Positions 23,544 to 31,489 are shown, counted from the stretch's first letter. The stretch: 32,723 nucleotides of DNA from JAHELQ01 sp965603365 (GCA_965603365.1 CBFDCR010000061.1:1-32723); one strand, 5' to 3'. Program-made: numbers and translations. The notes: a model not told the origin generated them from the letters alone.

Positions 23544-25133
23544 ATGGATGAAGAGACAAAAGGTGGAATCGTATTTCCCTGCATTCCGGGCTACAGGATC
23601 AGCCAGGTCCTGGGGGAAGGGGGAATGGCCACGGTCTACCTGGGTATCCAGGAAAAGCTGAAGCGTAAGGTCGCCATCAAGGTGATGAACCCCTACCTCC
23701 TCAAAGATCCGAGCTTCTCCAAACGCTTCTTAAGGGAGGCGGAAACCTCGGCCAACCTGAATCACTCCAACATCATCTCCATCATCGATGTGGGCCAGAG
23801 CGGGGAAAACCATTACATTGTCATGGAATACCTGTCCCGGAGTTTAAAGAACAAAATAAAGGAGAGCCCCCACAGCCGGCTCTCCCCGCCGACAGCCATG
23901 AAGATTACCGGAGAGATCGCCGCCGCCCTTGAATATGCCCATAACCAGGGCTTTGTGCACCGGGACATCAAGCCGGAAAACATCATGTTCCGCCAGGACG
24001 GCACCTCGGTACTGGCGGACTTCGGCATTGCCCGGGCCGTGGATTCCACCACCAAATTGACCCGCACCGGCATGAGTGTCGGCACCCCCAATTACATGAG
24101 CCCGGAGCAGTGCCGGGCCGAAAAATTGGACGGCCGCAGCGATCTTTACGCCCTGGGGATCGTGCTGTTTGAAATGCTGACCGGCAGCCTGCCCTATGAG
24201 GCGGCCAGTGAAGCCGGGATATTGCTTAAACAGATTCAGGCGCCGATTCCGCAGCTTCCCGCGGCCCTCACCCCCTATCAGGCCCTGATCGACACCTTAC
24301 TGGCAAAGGATAGAGAAAAACGGCCCCAGCGGGCCGGCGAACTGATCGCGCTGATCGAGGCAGTCGAAGCGGGTGAGACTTTAAGGGAACAGACATTAGA
24401 AAGCGACCGGCGGCCGGCAGCGGACGATCGATTGACCATCGTCGATAAGACCGTTATCGATGGAAAATCCCCGTCCCGGTGGCGGGCCCGGCTGCTGGCG
24501 GCGTCTATCGCCATACTGATAGGAACTTTTGTTTTTTTCAACCTCCTCAATCAAAAACAGGCGCCTACCCCCTCCTCCCAAAAGATGCCGCCGGAAACCA
24601 AAAAAATAGAAAAAGAGAGTCAGCAGCCCGAGGTGACCGAAGAGAGAGAGTCGGTTCAGACAGAGCCAAAAACGGATAAAGAAAAGGGAAAAGAAGAGGT
24701 CAAAAAGAGGCAGGAACCCCCGGCCCAAAAGGCTGAGAAAAAAACGGAAACCGCAGAACCCGTAAAAACCGTCGAAACAGTCAATATCTTTGCCATTCCC
24801 TCGGACTTGCGCAAAGAATACTATGAAAAGATCACACGCATCGAAATCCCCAACCTGCCGGAAGGCATATGGGTGAGCGATCAAGTCAGCCTGAATCTGG
24901 CGGTTGACGATCTGGGAAAGCTCTTCATCCTCGATATCCACGATAAATATTTGACGGTTAAACCGGAAAACCACAAAGAAGATATCAAAAAAATAATCGA
25001 GCAGGGCGTACAACGTTTAACCCTCCCCCCACCCCACGACAAGAATGGGGTGACGGTACGCGTTAAATCCTGGCGGTTGAATTTTAAAGCCACCGCCTTT
25101 CATGGTAAAATTGTACTGGAATTAATTCGATAA
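23544..25133 (+). CDS. Membrane-anchored Ser/Thr protein kinase (PknB-like)
   Basis: A 529-residue protein. The Hanks-type kinase domain (about 17-275) is complete: glycine loop GEGGMATVYLG (24-34), K46, E67, HRDIKPEN (139-146), DFG (159-161) and activation segment GTPNYMSPEQ (180-189). One membrane helix (about 317-336, LLAASIAILIGTFVFFNLL) follows, then a Pro/Lys/Glu-rich linker (340-405). The C-terminal extracytoplasmic domain of about 110 residues has a pattern (VSLNLAVDDLGKLFIL) reminiscent of TonB-like/secretin-type alpha-beta folds, which is a weak guess. It lacks PASTA repeats, so peptidoglycan sensing is not implied. A 19-bp gap separates it from the PEGA/FGE gene, whose product is a plausible substrate or co-receptor. 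Confidence 0.93.
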   Translation: MDEETKGGIVFPCIPGYRISQVLGEGGMATVYLGIQEKLKRKVAIKVMNPYLLKDPSFSKRFLREAETSANLNHSNIISIIDVGQSGENHYIVMEYLSRSLKNKIKESPHSRLSPPTAMKITGEIAAALEYAHNQGFVHRDIKPENIMFRQDGTSVLADFGIARAVDSTTKLTRTGMSVGTPNYMSPEQCRAEKLDGRSDLYALGIVLFEMLTGSLPYEAASEAGILLKQIQAPIPQLPAALTPYQALIDTLLAKDREKRPQRAGELIALIEAVEAGETLREQTLESDRRPAADDRLTIVDKTVIDGKSPSRWRARLLAASIAILIGTFVFFNLLNQKQAPTPSSQKMPPETKKIEKESQQPEVTEERESVQTEPKTDKEKGKEEVKKRQEPPAQKAEKKTETAEPVKTVETVNIFAIPSDLRKEYYEKITRIEIPNLPEGIWVSDQVSLNLAVDDLGKLFILDIHDKYLTVKPENHKEDIKKIIEQGVQRLTLPPPHDKNGVTVRVKSWRLNFKATAFHGKIVLELIR

Positions 25134-25152
25134 TAAAAATGGAGTGATATAA

Positions 25153-26625
25153 ATGCTGCCAGATCGAACCCTAAAATTTGTGGCCGGCATCACCCTGGTA
25201 TTATTCGGTTGGCTCCTGTTTACCAGCCAATTTACCTATGCCGATGATACGGATAGGCTGTTAAAGGCCAAACAGTTGTTCCGGGAAGGGGACCTGGATG
25301 GTGCCATCAAGGAGTTGAACCGGATCATCGAAACCCTGAAATCCGCTGAGGATGAGAGTCAGCGGCCCATAGCGGCGGAAGCCTACTATCAACTGGCCAA
25401 AATATACCTGGTGGGGGGGGATGAGGACAAGGTGGAAGACAACTTGAGACAGGCATTCAAGACATACCCGGCCCTCAACCTGGCGGAACCGGACCTCTAT
25501 TTCAAAGAGAAGGCGGAGACGGTCAGGCAGGAAGTGCAGCGGGAAATCGAGGCGGCAGCCCAACAAAGTCAAACCGAGCAGAAGAGAGTCATCACCAAAG
25601 AGAAGAAAAAAAAGAAAAAATTCCCCGTACTGCTGGTGGTGGGGGGAATCGCCCTGGCAGCGGTGCTGTTTCTACTGCTAAAGAAGGACAAAAAAGAGCC
25701 CAACAATAACGGCAATAATACCGGCCGCATCCGGGTCACCTCCACTCCCGACGGCGCCGACATTTTCTTAGACGGGGAGAATCAGAGCCAGCAAACCCCG
25801 GCCACCCTCTACAATATAGCGGCGGGCCCACACACCGTTAAGCTGGATAAACCGGGATACGAGATCTACGAGACCGACGTCAACGTCGTCGCCGGACAGG
25901 AGGCGGTGGTGTCTGCCACCTTGACGGCGTTCGACTCCGGTATCGAATGGGTCTTCATTCCCCCCGGGCCATTCTCCATGGGGGACGATTACAACACCGG
26001 CGATGCAGACGAACGGCCGGTTCATACCGTCAACCTGGACGGCTATTACATCTCCAGATACGAGATCACCTTCGAGCTGTACGATAAATATTGCGATGAA
26101 ACCGGCGAGGACCGCCCCGACGACAACAGTTGGGGCCGGGAAAACCGGCCGGTCATCTTTGTCACCTGGGACGACGCCGAAGCATTCTGCCAGTGGTTAT
26201 CCAGGCGAACCGGCGAAACCGTTCAACTGCCCACCGAGGCCCAATGGGAAAAGGCGGCCAAAGGCACAACCATCCGCCTCTATCCCTGGGGAAACAGCAC
26301 CCCCGACTGCAGCAGGGCCAACTTTGCCGGCTGCAGCGGCCAGACCAATGCGGTGGGCTCCAGCCCGGCGGGTCAGTCGCCCTACGGTGTCCAGGATATG
26401 GCGGGCAATGCCTGGGAGTGGTGCCGCGACTGGTATAAACCCGATTATTATTCCAGCCCCGAAGCCAGCCAGGACAATACCAGCGGGCCGGCGGACGGCA
26501 CCGAAAGGGTGGTACGGGGCGGCAGTTGGGGGCTGGGGTCAAAGGCACTGCGCTGCGCCAACCGCAACTCCCAGATCTCTACCTACAGCAGCAACTCCTT
26601 AGGCTTCCGCATCAGCAAGCAGTAG
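25153..26625 (+). CDS. TPR-PEGA protein with SUMF/FGE-fold C-terminal domain
   Basis: A 490-residue protein. It has an N-terminal signal or anchor (1-31), a TPR-like helical region (about 36-120, LLKAKQLFREGDLDGAIKEL) and a Lys-rich stretch. A membrane helix lies at about 157-177 (FPVLLVVGGIALAAVLFLLL). A PEGA domain follows (about 191-258, IRVTSTPDGADIFLDGE). The formylglycine-generating-enzyme-like domain (about 262-490) shows FIPPGPFSMGDD, HTVNLDGYYISRYEIT, LPTEAQWEKAA, GNAWEWCRDWY and VVRGGSWGLG. The paired FGE active-site cysteines are missing (only one Cys, in ALRCANR), so it is probably a C-type-lectin-like binding domain, not an oxidase. With two membrane segments, the side on which PEGA/FGE lies is uncertain. 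Confidence 0.88.
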   Translation: MLPDRTLKFVAGITLVLFGWLLFTSQFTYADDTDRLLKAKQLFREGDLDGAIKELNRIIETLKSAEDESQRPIAAEAYYQLAKIYLVGGDEDKVEDNLRQAFKTYPALNLAEPDLYFKEKAETVRQEVQREIEAAAQQSQTEQKRVITKEKKKKKKFPVLLVVGGIALAAVLFLLLKKDKKEPNNNGNNTGRIRVTSTPDGADIFLDGENQSQQTPATLYNIAAGPHTVKLDKPGYEIYETDVNVVAGQEAVVSATLTAFDSGIEWVFIPPGPFSMGDDYNTGDADERPVHTVNLDGYYISRYEITFELYDKYCDETGEDRPDDNSWGRENRPVIFVTWDDAEAFCQWLSRRTGETVQLPTEAQWEKAAKGTTIRLYPWGNSTPDCSRANFAGCSGQTNAVGSSPAGQSPYGVQDMAGNAWEWCRDWYKPDYYSSPEASQDNTSGPADGTERVVRGGSWGLGSKALRCANRNSQISTYSSNSLGFRISKQ

Positions 26626-26632
26626 AGAAAAA

Positions 26633-26654
26633 TGACTATGAAGTGACTATGAAG
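26633..26654 (+). repeat. 11-bp tandem repeat in the intergenic gap
   Basis: TGACTATGAAG occurs twice in tandem (26633-26643, 26644-26654) between the FGE-fold gene and the next gene. It is probably a slippage duplication. Confidence 0.8.
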
Positions 26655-26668
26655 AGTAAGGATTGAAG

Positions 26669-27544
26669 ATGGTGGTTGATGGATCAAAAAAACGCAGTTG
26701 CTGGCTAAGGTCATTTATAGATAACTATATTTTCATCAAAGGAGGTTATTCGATCTGGAGACATCTGATTCCATTTGCGATTGCCTCTCTTCTGTTGATT
26801 ATACTTTCAGTGCCAAAGGATAACTTAATTTTAAAATTAGTAAAGTTGCTTCAGAGGCCGGGCTGGATATGGGTACCTACGGTTCTGCTTACAATTACGG
26901 CCTCGATGGTATACATTCTTACGATGAAATTACAGATCCGACAGGCATATTTTTTCCCCGAAGGCGACCTGCGCCGTACTATAGGAACCACTCTTACCTA
27001 CATCCTGTTATGCGCGTTAATGGCATACCTGGTATTACAGTCCACCTCAACAAACGGAAACATCTTTGGAGAAATCTGGACCTGTTTATTGGTTGCCGTG
27101 CTCTCCCTCACCGGCATTGGCTGGTCAGGGCCAAATTCCTGGGTGGACTCGATCGGGATCAAACTGCCAGACTATACAGCCGCCCGGATTTCGTATGCAC
27201 AGGCAGCGGACACTTTACAAACGATTCGAAAGAAAACTACTTGTAATAGCAAAGATGTTGATGATTTTTTAAAGGCAATAAATGATTTGTATACCGGCAT
27301 CGAAGCAAACTTCCACCTGGAACCGGCGTGGTCTAAACGCGGCCTGGAAGGAATTCGCGATGCGCTGCGCAGTATTAAAGATCAGATTGAAGAATTAAAA
27401 AAGACAAAGAAAGACTATTTTTTTAGGGATTTTGCCTGTGTTTGCAGGTATCAAAAGGAAGATCAGTATGGAAAATTTATTTCAACGTTAAGAGAATTAG
27501 GCGGCTATTTTCACGATTGGCAATATATAGAAAACCAGGCATGA
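26669..27544 (+). CDS. Four-helix membrane protein with soluble helical tail, unknown family
   Basis: A 291-residue protein. Four predicted membrane helices lie in the first 155 residues (LIPFAIASLLLIILSV, VPTVLLTITASMVYIL, TTLTYILLCALMAYLVL, CLLVAVLSLTGIGW). A charged, mostly helical region of about 130 residues follows (DQIEELKKTKKDYFF). I do not recognise a domain. ATG 26669 follows AAGG by 7 bases; an in-frame TTG at 26663 is less likely. It lies 43 bp after the FGE-fold gene and 10 bp before the next gene, and is more AT-rich than the two genes upstream. It may be a recently acquired part of the kinase cassette or a separate two-gene unit. Confidence 0.65.
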   Translation: MVVDGSKKRSCWLRSFIDNYIFIKGGYSIWRHLIPFAIASLLLIILSVPKDNLILKLVKLLQRPGWIWVPTVLLTITASMVYILTMKLQIRQAYFFPEGDLRRTIGTTLTYILLCALMAYLVLQSTSTNGNIFGEIWTCLLVAVLSLTGIGWSGPNSWVDSIGIKLPDYTAARISYAQAADTLQTIRKKTTCNSKDVDDFLKAINDLYTGIEANFHLEPAWSKRGLEGIRDALRSIKDQIEELKKTKKDYFFRDFACVCRYQKEDQYGKFISTLRELGGYFHDWQYIENQA

Positions 27545-27554
27545 GGAGGTCTCG

Positions 27555-28568
27555 ATGTCATTAAAAAAGCATATGGATTTACTGGCGTTATCGTTTACCC
27601 CAAAGAATGGCACATCTATTTTAGATTGGCGGCCTTTTGAGAAGGGAGAGACATTGGATGGGATCATCCATGAACATAATCTCAATCTTGAAGAGCAATT
27701 TCAGGGTTGGGGTTGGCTGGAGGAAGCTATTGAAGATTTAATTGAGGGTATTAATGTTTTGCCTACCGATCTATCTACACTTCATCAATTGCGAAGAGAT
27801 GATTTTAAAAATATCCGTATTATCCTGGTTGATCTCGAAGCCTTCTCGGAAGAAAACCCCAATGTACCTAAGCTTAAAGAGCGAATATCAAGAGATAATC
27901 TCACCTATCTACCACAGGTTTGCTGCTCATCGGAAAAAAAATCACTGCTGGATTTGTTTAAACCGCTTCCCATTATTCCTTCCCGTCCCCATGTTCTTCT
28001 TAAACAGGACGACCTCAAGAATTGGCTGAACAGTTTTCCTCATATCTATAACGTGGTACTGAAACACAAACCGGAATTTATAACAGATGGTACTTCAAGA
28101 GGCGGAGCAAAGGTTGATAGGGAGCACCTATCAAAAATGATATCAAGAATTCGAGATGTTGCCATGAAGAGAGATTTGTCCGAAGAACAGATAACGGTCC
28201 TGGCGGATCGATCTTTAACTCAAGAATTTGCTTTGAACCGGGTGGCGAAAACGGTACTTTCCGAAATGAACACCAAATCACATGTGGTTTTAGACGGTAT
28301 ACGCCAATCATTAGATACCATATCCATTGAGAAATTATCTACAGAGCCGACTTCAGAGAAAATCGAGCTCCTTAAATGCCACCTGATTCGCCCTATTGGG
28401 ACGCTTAACCGCGCCCAAAAGAGATCGGTAATTAATCTGGGCATTAAGGGAACGAACGTTGCCGCAGTACATTTAAATCACCCCGATATCAAAGAAAAGA
28501 TTAGCGGACTAAAGGGCATCATTAAGGCCACAAAATTCTCCACCGAGTTACCCTCCTTTAAAAAATAA
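27555..28568 (+). CDS. Unrecognised 337-residue soluble protein
   Basis: ATG 27555 follows a strong GAGGAGG by 5 bases, ten bases after the membrane-protein stop, so the two are almost surely co-translated. No signal peptide or membrane segment is present. The N-terminal half has acidic helices (WGWLEEAIEDLIEGI). The middle carries DGTSRGGAKVDREHLSKMI, a polar stretch that could be a ligand loop. The C-terminal third is basic and helical (LNRAQKRSVINLGIKGTN). Predicted as cytoplasmic with mixed alpha/beta content. No known catalytic motif is visible, and its composition is AT-rich compared with the kinase gene. A function linked to the membrane partner is inferred from gene order only. Confidence 0.6.
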   Translation: MSLKKHMDLLALSFTPKNGTSILDWRPFEKGETLDGIIHEHNLNLEEQFQGWGWLEEAIEDLIEGINVLPTDLSTLHQLRRDDFKNIRIILVDLEAFSEENPNVPKLKERISRDNLTYLPQVCCSSEKKSLLDLFKPLPIIPSRPHVLLKQDDLKNWLNSFPHIYNVVLKHKPEFITDGTSRGGAKVDREHLSKMISRIRDVAMKRDLSEEQITVLADRSLTQEFALNRVAKTVLSEMNTKSHVVLDGIRQSLDTISIEKLSTEPTSEKIELLKCHLIRPIGTLNRAQKRSVINLGIKGTNVAAVHLNHPDIKEKISGLKGIIKATKFSTELPSFKK

Positions 28569-28656
28569 TCCGGAAAAACCCTGCACGGTACGCTTCATCC
28601 CTTTATTCGTATTATGATAAATAGAGATTAGCCAACATTTCCATGTTTCAAGGCGT

Positions 28657-28673
28657 CCCTCGAGTTCCGAGGG
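28657..28673. terminator. Short hairpin between convergent genes
   Basis: CCCTCG (28657-28662) pairs with CGAGGG (28668-28673) around a 5-base loop. It sits between the + strand unknown gene and the - strand hepT gene. It lacks a proper T-run on either strand, so it is at best a weak bidirectional terminator. Confidence 0.35.
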
Positions 28674-28675
28674 GG

Positions 28676-29116
28676 TTACTTTATTGTCTCTGCCACATTG
28701 GTGTTCAAAGAAATGGAGACGATTTGATAAACTTTTTTCATGAGTTTTAGGTATTGGGGGAATCTATCGACAATTTTATTGAATTCTTTTTCATTATATA
28801 TATGACTGAGTTTATTGCGATCATTAATCATATCGTTCAACAGAAAATAATCCTTTTCTTCAATGTATCCAGCCAGATAAAAATCTTTAATCGCTTGCTT
28901 AGGGGATCTGGAATCAATTCCATCGTGTTCGTATAAAAACCTTTTGACGATTTTCCACTCCAATTCAGTACACAGCTCGAATTTCTGGGCCTGCCCGTTT
29001 TTGATGCCGTCGATGATTTTTGCATTGACCCTTGTCTTTAAATCCTCAAAATCAAGATCGACCAGGTATTCAAAACCATCCAGGGCGTTTTTAAATTGTT
29101 TGAGTCTTATCTCCAT
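28676..29116 (-). CDS. hepT: HepT-type HEPN toxin (HI0074 family)
   Basis: A 146-residue all-helical protein of the nucleotidyltransferase-associated HI0074 family. R100-x4-H105-x-Y107 (RNKLSHIY) matches the RX4HXY signature. In this family Arg and His form the RNase centre, and the Tyr is AMPylated by the MntA antitoxin to switch the toxin off (established for HepT/MntA). The gene order, antitoxin first with a 10-bp overlap (29107-29116), is the usual one. No frameshift or loss of key residues, so the toxin looks functional. Confidence 0.88.
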   Translation of the reverse strand: MEIRLKQFKNALDGFEYLVDLDFEDLKTRVNAKIIDGIKNGQAQKFELCTELEWKIVKRFLYEHDGIDSRSPKQAIKDFYLAGYIEEKDYFLLNDMINDRNKLSHIYNEKEFNKIVDRFPQYLKLMKKVYQIVSISLNTNVAETIK

Positions 29117-29427
29117 TGGACTGCCTGTTTGAGGGTATGTTTTTTAAAACCTTCGTCCACCTCGTTGAGGTTGACGATGTCTACCTTGAAGGGGATATAG
29201 GACTCTTCCAGTTCATCTTTAATCCGGCATAAAATACGATCATCGAAATTTTTCCCCGGCAGGATCGCCACATCGATGTCGGAATTGAAGGAATCCCTGT
29301 TGGTGACCCGGGAGCCAAATAAGAACACTTTCACATCCCCGGGAAGACGATCCAGGAGGATCTTCCTGACACTGTTTTCACACTTCTTGTAAAACCCAAT
29401 GTTCTCTGGCTCTTTTCGCTGTCCCAT
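29107..29427 (-). CDS. mntA: MntA-type minimal nucleotidyltransferase antitoxin
   Basis: A 106-residue protein with the exact GSX10DXD motif: G38-S39, then D50-I-D52 in FGSRVTNRDSFNSDID, and a third acidic residue at D83 (VDIV). This is the signature of MNT antitoxins that transfer AMP to the Tyr of HepT. ATG 29427 is preferred; an in-frame TTG at 29463 would overlap the end of the phosphatase relic and the promoter. A consensus -10 six bases upstream implies a leaderless mRNA. Confidence 0.86.
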   Translation of the reverse strand: MGQRKEPENIGFYKKCENSVRKILLDRLPGDVKVFLFGSRVTNRDSFNSDIDVAILPGKNFDDRILCRIKDELEESYIPFKVDIVNLNEVDEGFKKHTLKQAVQWR

Positions 29428-29433
29428 GCCACT

Positions 29434-29463
29434 ATTATATAACGAATATACCTCAAAAGACAA
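29434..29463 (-). promoter_or_regulatory. Predicted promoter of mntA-hepT
   Basis: On the minus strand: -35 TTGTCT (29463-29458), 18-bp spacer, -10 TATAAT (29439-29434), six bases before ATG 29427. The -35 lies within the last codons of the truncated phosphatase frame, just past the point where its homology ends. Confidence 0.55.
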
Positions 29464-30046
29464 TAGCAGGAACCGGAAGGGGACAGTCCAATTTTTCCCG
29501 GCTCTCCTTATTGGAAGAGGAAGACGCCTCTTTTAACAGCATGTGGCCCTCCTCCACCTGGGGGAAGCCCAGTGCCTTTAGATTGGCCATGGTGCCGGTC
29601 TTGAGCTCGACGCTGCGATTGGAAATGTAGAACACATCGCCGCCGCTGTCGGCCACATCGTTTAAAAATTCCACTGCCCCGGGCAGCGGCTTTGCCTCGG
29701 CTGCCCGGCACCAATCCGCCCAACCATCGGGGTAGCCCCGGTCGGTATCGATCAGTCCGGCCTGCCAGGGGCTGTTGTCCAGGATGGTCTCATCTATGTC
29801 AACGATCACGGCCCGCTTTTTGTCACGTTGGTGTTCCAGGTCCTGGTGGAATCGCAGCCTGGCCAGGTTAAAGGCCTGGTAGGATAAGGCCCTCATCTCG
29901 GCGGCTGCCTGGTACCAGCTAACCCCCAGCACCGCCTGCTCATTCAGATCCCGCTGGCTGTACCCGGCCTTGCCGCAGCCGGCGTAAAAGACAATACCCA
30001 ACAGCAGCCACACCATAAATGTTTTTTTAAGAACAATCTTGCTCAT
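29453..30046 (-). pseudogene. C-terminally truncated acid phosphatase / e(P4)-type lipoprotein
   Basis: A 197-residue frame. The N-terminus is a lipoprotein signal (VWLLLGIVFYAGC, Cys24). The HAD class IIIB core starts with motif I DIDETILDNSPWQ (D83, D85) and continues with YPDGWADWCRAAEAKPLPGA and motif II FYISNRS. Homology stops after LLKEASSSSNKESREKL, where the family continues with the GDN-x-x-D motif IV needed for magnesium binding and another 60-70 residues. The remaining 12 residues (CPLPVPAIVF end) do not fit. The protein is therefore probably inactive. The breakpoint near 29495 is immediately followed by mntA-hepT, suggesting replacement of the 3' end by that module. Confidence 0.8.
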
Positions 30047-30540
30047 TTTTAATCCCTCACTTTTAAATTAACAAATCATAAATATCGCACACTATCCCCC
30101 CTTTGTCAAAATACCGTCCCTATTTAAAGATGGGTATCGTTACTTTCAATTACGATTTGGTTCTCGAGAGATCTCTCTTTCAGGTTTTGGTCAATACAAT
30201 ATTCGACGGCTATAAACTTAGTTTCCCGTATCATACGATAGCAATCCAATACCATTATGATAAGTGGAACACACAGCCTTTTAGACCTGAACAGGATTTC
30301 TGTCAGAGACTACGATGGTTTCCCGTTGGGATTGGGGAGGTATGTTCTGGAAGGCCTTCTGGTCTTCGGCCCACAGCCAGGCGGTGATGGCTTCTTCACG
30401 GTTTTGTCAAATAAAAAATAACCCCTAACTTCTATGATCAGCCGAATTTTTGGTGCTGAAAACTGGGGGGTGGTAAGACCGTTTTTTTTGTCCCTTTTCG
30501 CCTCTTTGACCGGTTGTTTGACCGGTATTATTTTGATCGG
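30047..30540. other. 494-bp gap with decayed coding remnants and no intact gene
   Basis: The right flank of the phosphatase gene. It contains a plus-strand frame at 30130-30387 and, opposite its end, a 41-residue minus-strand stop-to-stop frame (30281-30406) with a protein-like run (EEAITAWLWAEDQKAFQ). A T8 tract lies at about 30482-30489 and three TTTGAYCGGT repeats sit near 30505-30541. None forms a complete gene, and no tRNA or transposase is visible. Confidence 0.6.
30130..30387 (+). pseudogene. Possible remnant of a SIR2-like or similar protein
   Basis: An 85-codon frame beginning MGIVTFNYDLVLERSLF. The 'TFNYD...lE..l' pattern resembles the start of SIR2-type or related domains found in defence proteins. 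There is no ribosome-binding site, no further conserved motif, and the frame soon degenerates. This is weak evidence and could be chance. Confidence 0.25.
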
Positions 30541-30541
30541 T
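30505..30541. repeat. Three TTTGA(C/T)CGGT repeats after vapC
   Basis: TTTGACCGGT at 30505-30514 and 30517-30526 and TTTGATCGGT at 30532-30541. The last reaches the vapC stop codon (TGA on the minus strand at 30543-30541), and TTGATCGGTCAA there is itself nearly palindromic. Confidence 0.7.
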
Positions 30542-30972
30542 CAATGAATTTCCATCACTTTAATTTCTTTGAATGCCTGGAAATCTTTCTTGTTAATCGT
30601 AAATAGTAATGGGATTGAGAACTCCATCATCGAGGCGACGATATTTGCATCATGAATTCTCTTTCCTTTCAGATTATATTTCAATATCAATTTTTTTAGA
30701 TTTTCAGTGATTCGTTGCGTCTCATCGATTACATAAAATGACTTTTCCCACTTTTTTATGTCATCAATTATTTCTTCCGAGGTTAACGGTTTCTCTACAA
30801 ACTCTTTTCTGGAAACGACAACTGCATATTCTCTTATTATCTGTCGTGATATCCAGATTTCGTATTTTTTAGTGATATCTTCAAAGTTGTTTTTGGCAAT
30901 TTGATGAAACGCATCATCTTTGTCGGATAGATAAACAAGGATATTGGTGTCAACAAAGATTCTATCGTTCAT
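30541..30972 (-). CDS. vapC: PIN-domain ribonuclease toxin (VapC-like)
   Basis: A 143-residue PIN domain with the acidic residues in place: D8 (FVDTNILVY), E48 (IIREYA), D108 (RIHDANIVA) and D130 (NKKDF). The family cleaves RNA with magnesium or manganese. It overlaps the antitoxin gene by 11 bp. No truncation. The neighbour is not a clear VapB by sequence, so the symbol is by family similarity. Confidence 0.85.
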   Translation of the reverse strand: MNDRIFVDTNILVYLSDKDDAFHQIAKNNFEDITKKYEIWISRQIIREYAVVVSRKEFVEKPLTSEEIIDDIKKWEKSFYVIDETQRITENLKKLILKYNLKGKRIHDANIVASMMEFSIPLLFTINKKDFQAFKEIKVMEIH

Positions 30973-31195
30973 TTAAATAGATACTGTCTCGATCCAAAGG
31001 AGATAATACCTTCCCCATATGGTGCGTAGGTAGATCATCCAGGTTTATGGCCGGCTCTTTTTTCCTTTTTTGTTTCTTTTTCACCGGAAGGATCAATATT
31101 TCCAATTCAGAAGCCTTTAACTCCTCTGGTAAATCAATGACCTCTGCCAACTTACCACCGGCAATAGTCTCTTTATAAGCTCTGTAAGTTTCCAT
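30962..31195 (-). CDS. Antitoxin partner of the PIN toxin
   Basis: A 77-residue protein. The N-terminal half (GGKLAEVIDLPEELKASELEI) has the alternating pattern of AbrB/Phd/DUF2281-like antitoxins. The Lys-rich middle (KKKQKRKKEP) is typical of the toxin-wrapping C-terminal segments. The exact family is not recognised. The SD is AAGGAGA before ATG 31195. A palindrome over the predicted -10 suggests autoregulation with the toxin. Confidence 0.78.
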   Translation of the reverse strand: METYRAYKETIAGGKLAEVIDLPEELKASELEILILPVKKKQKRKKEPAINLDDLPTHHMGKVLSPLDRDSIYLNER

Positions 31196-31210
31196 TTAAA
31201 TCTCCTTGTT

Positions 31211-31225
31211 ACATTACAATAATGT
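31211..31225 (-). promoter_or_regulatory. Palindromic operator over the antitoxin promoter
   Basis: ACATTA-CAA-TAATGT (31211-31225) has perfect 6-bp arms. It overlaps the predicted -10 CATTAT (31224-31219 on the minus strand), which lies 17 bp from -35 TTGACA (31247-31242). This is the usual layout for toxin-antitoxin autoregulation. Confidence 0.6.
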
Positions 31226-31305
31226 CCCAAATTCATCAATTTGTCAAGCATTATCAGTAAGGATTCGCTCTGCCCGCTTTTTTTGCCTGTCCCCTGTCGC
31301 CTCCC

Positions 31306-31452
31306 TTTAGGGAAGAGCGGCTGGCTCTTTATGAAACCCTGATACCTCTGGTGAGTAAAAAAGAGCAAAAGGAAATCGAAAAAATTCACGGCTCTCCCGC
31401 AGACTACAACGAAAACGAATTTACCGACCTAACCGATTGGGTATTGAGTTGA
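31306..31452 (+). pseudogene. C-terminal remnant of an unknown small protein
   Basis: An open frame ending at TGA 31450-31452 reads as a plausible protein tail (REERLALYETLIPLVSKK ... ADYNENEFTDLTDWVLS). It has no in-frame start codon or SD, and the frame is closed upstream at 31258-31260. The composition (acidic, helical, Trp near the end) looks like the end of a DNA-binding or antitoxin-like protein, but no family is assigned. Confidence 0.45.
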
Positions 31453-31489
31453 GAATTAAGTTTAGTAAGAAATCCGAATTGATTGCGTT

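Noticed and set aside
24396..25013. Minus-strand open frame opposite the kinase linker
   Set aside because: It is a shadow of the Lys/Glu-rich linker, reading as Phe/Leu-rich sequence, with no start signals.
26500..26625. C-terminal end of the FGE-fold protein looks like the variable region of a diversity-generating retroelement target
   Set aside because: GGSW...GFR ends are shared by many FGE-fold proteins. No reverse transcriptase, template repeat or adenine-biased copy is present in the window.
29453..29510. Simple frameshift in the phosphatase gene
   Set aside because: I read the other two frames past 29495 and neither restores the GDN-x-x-D motif or the C-terminal part, so loss of sequence is more likely than a frameshift.
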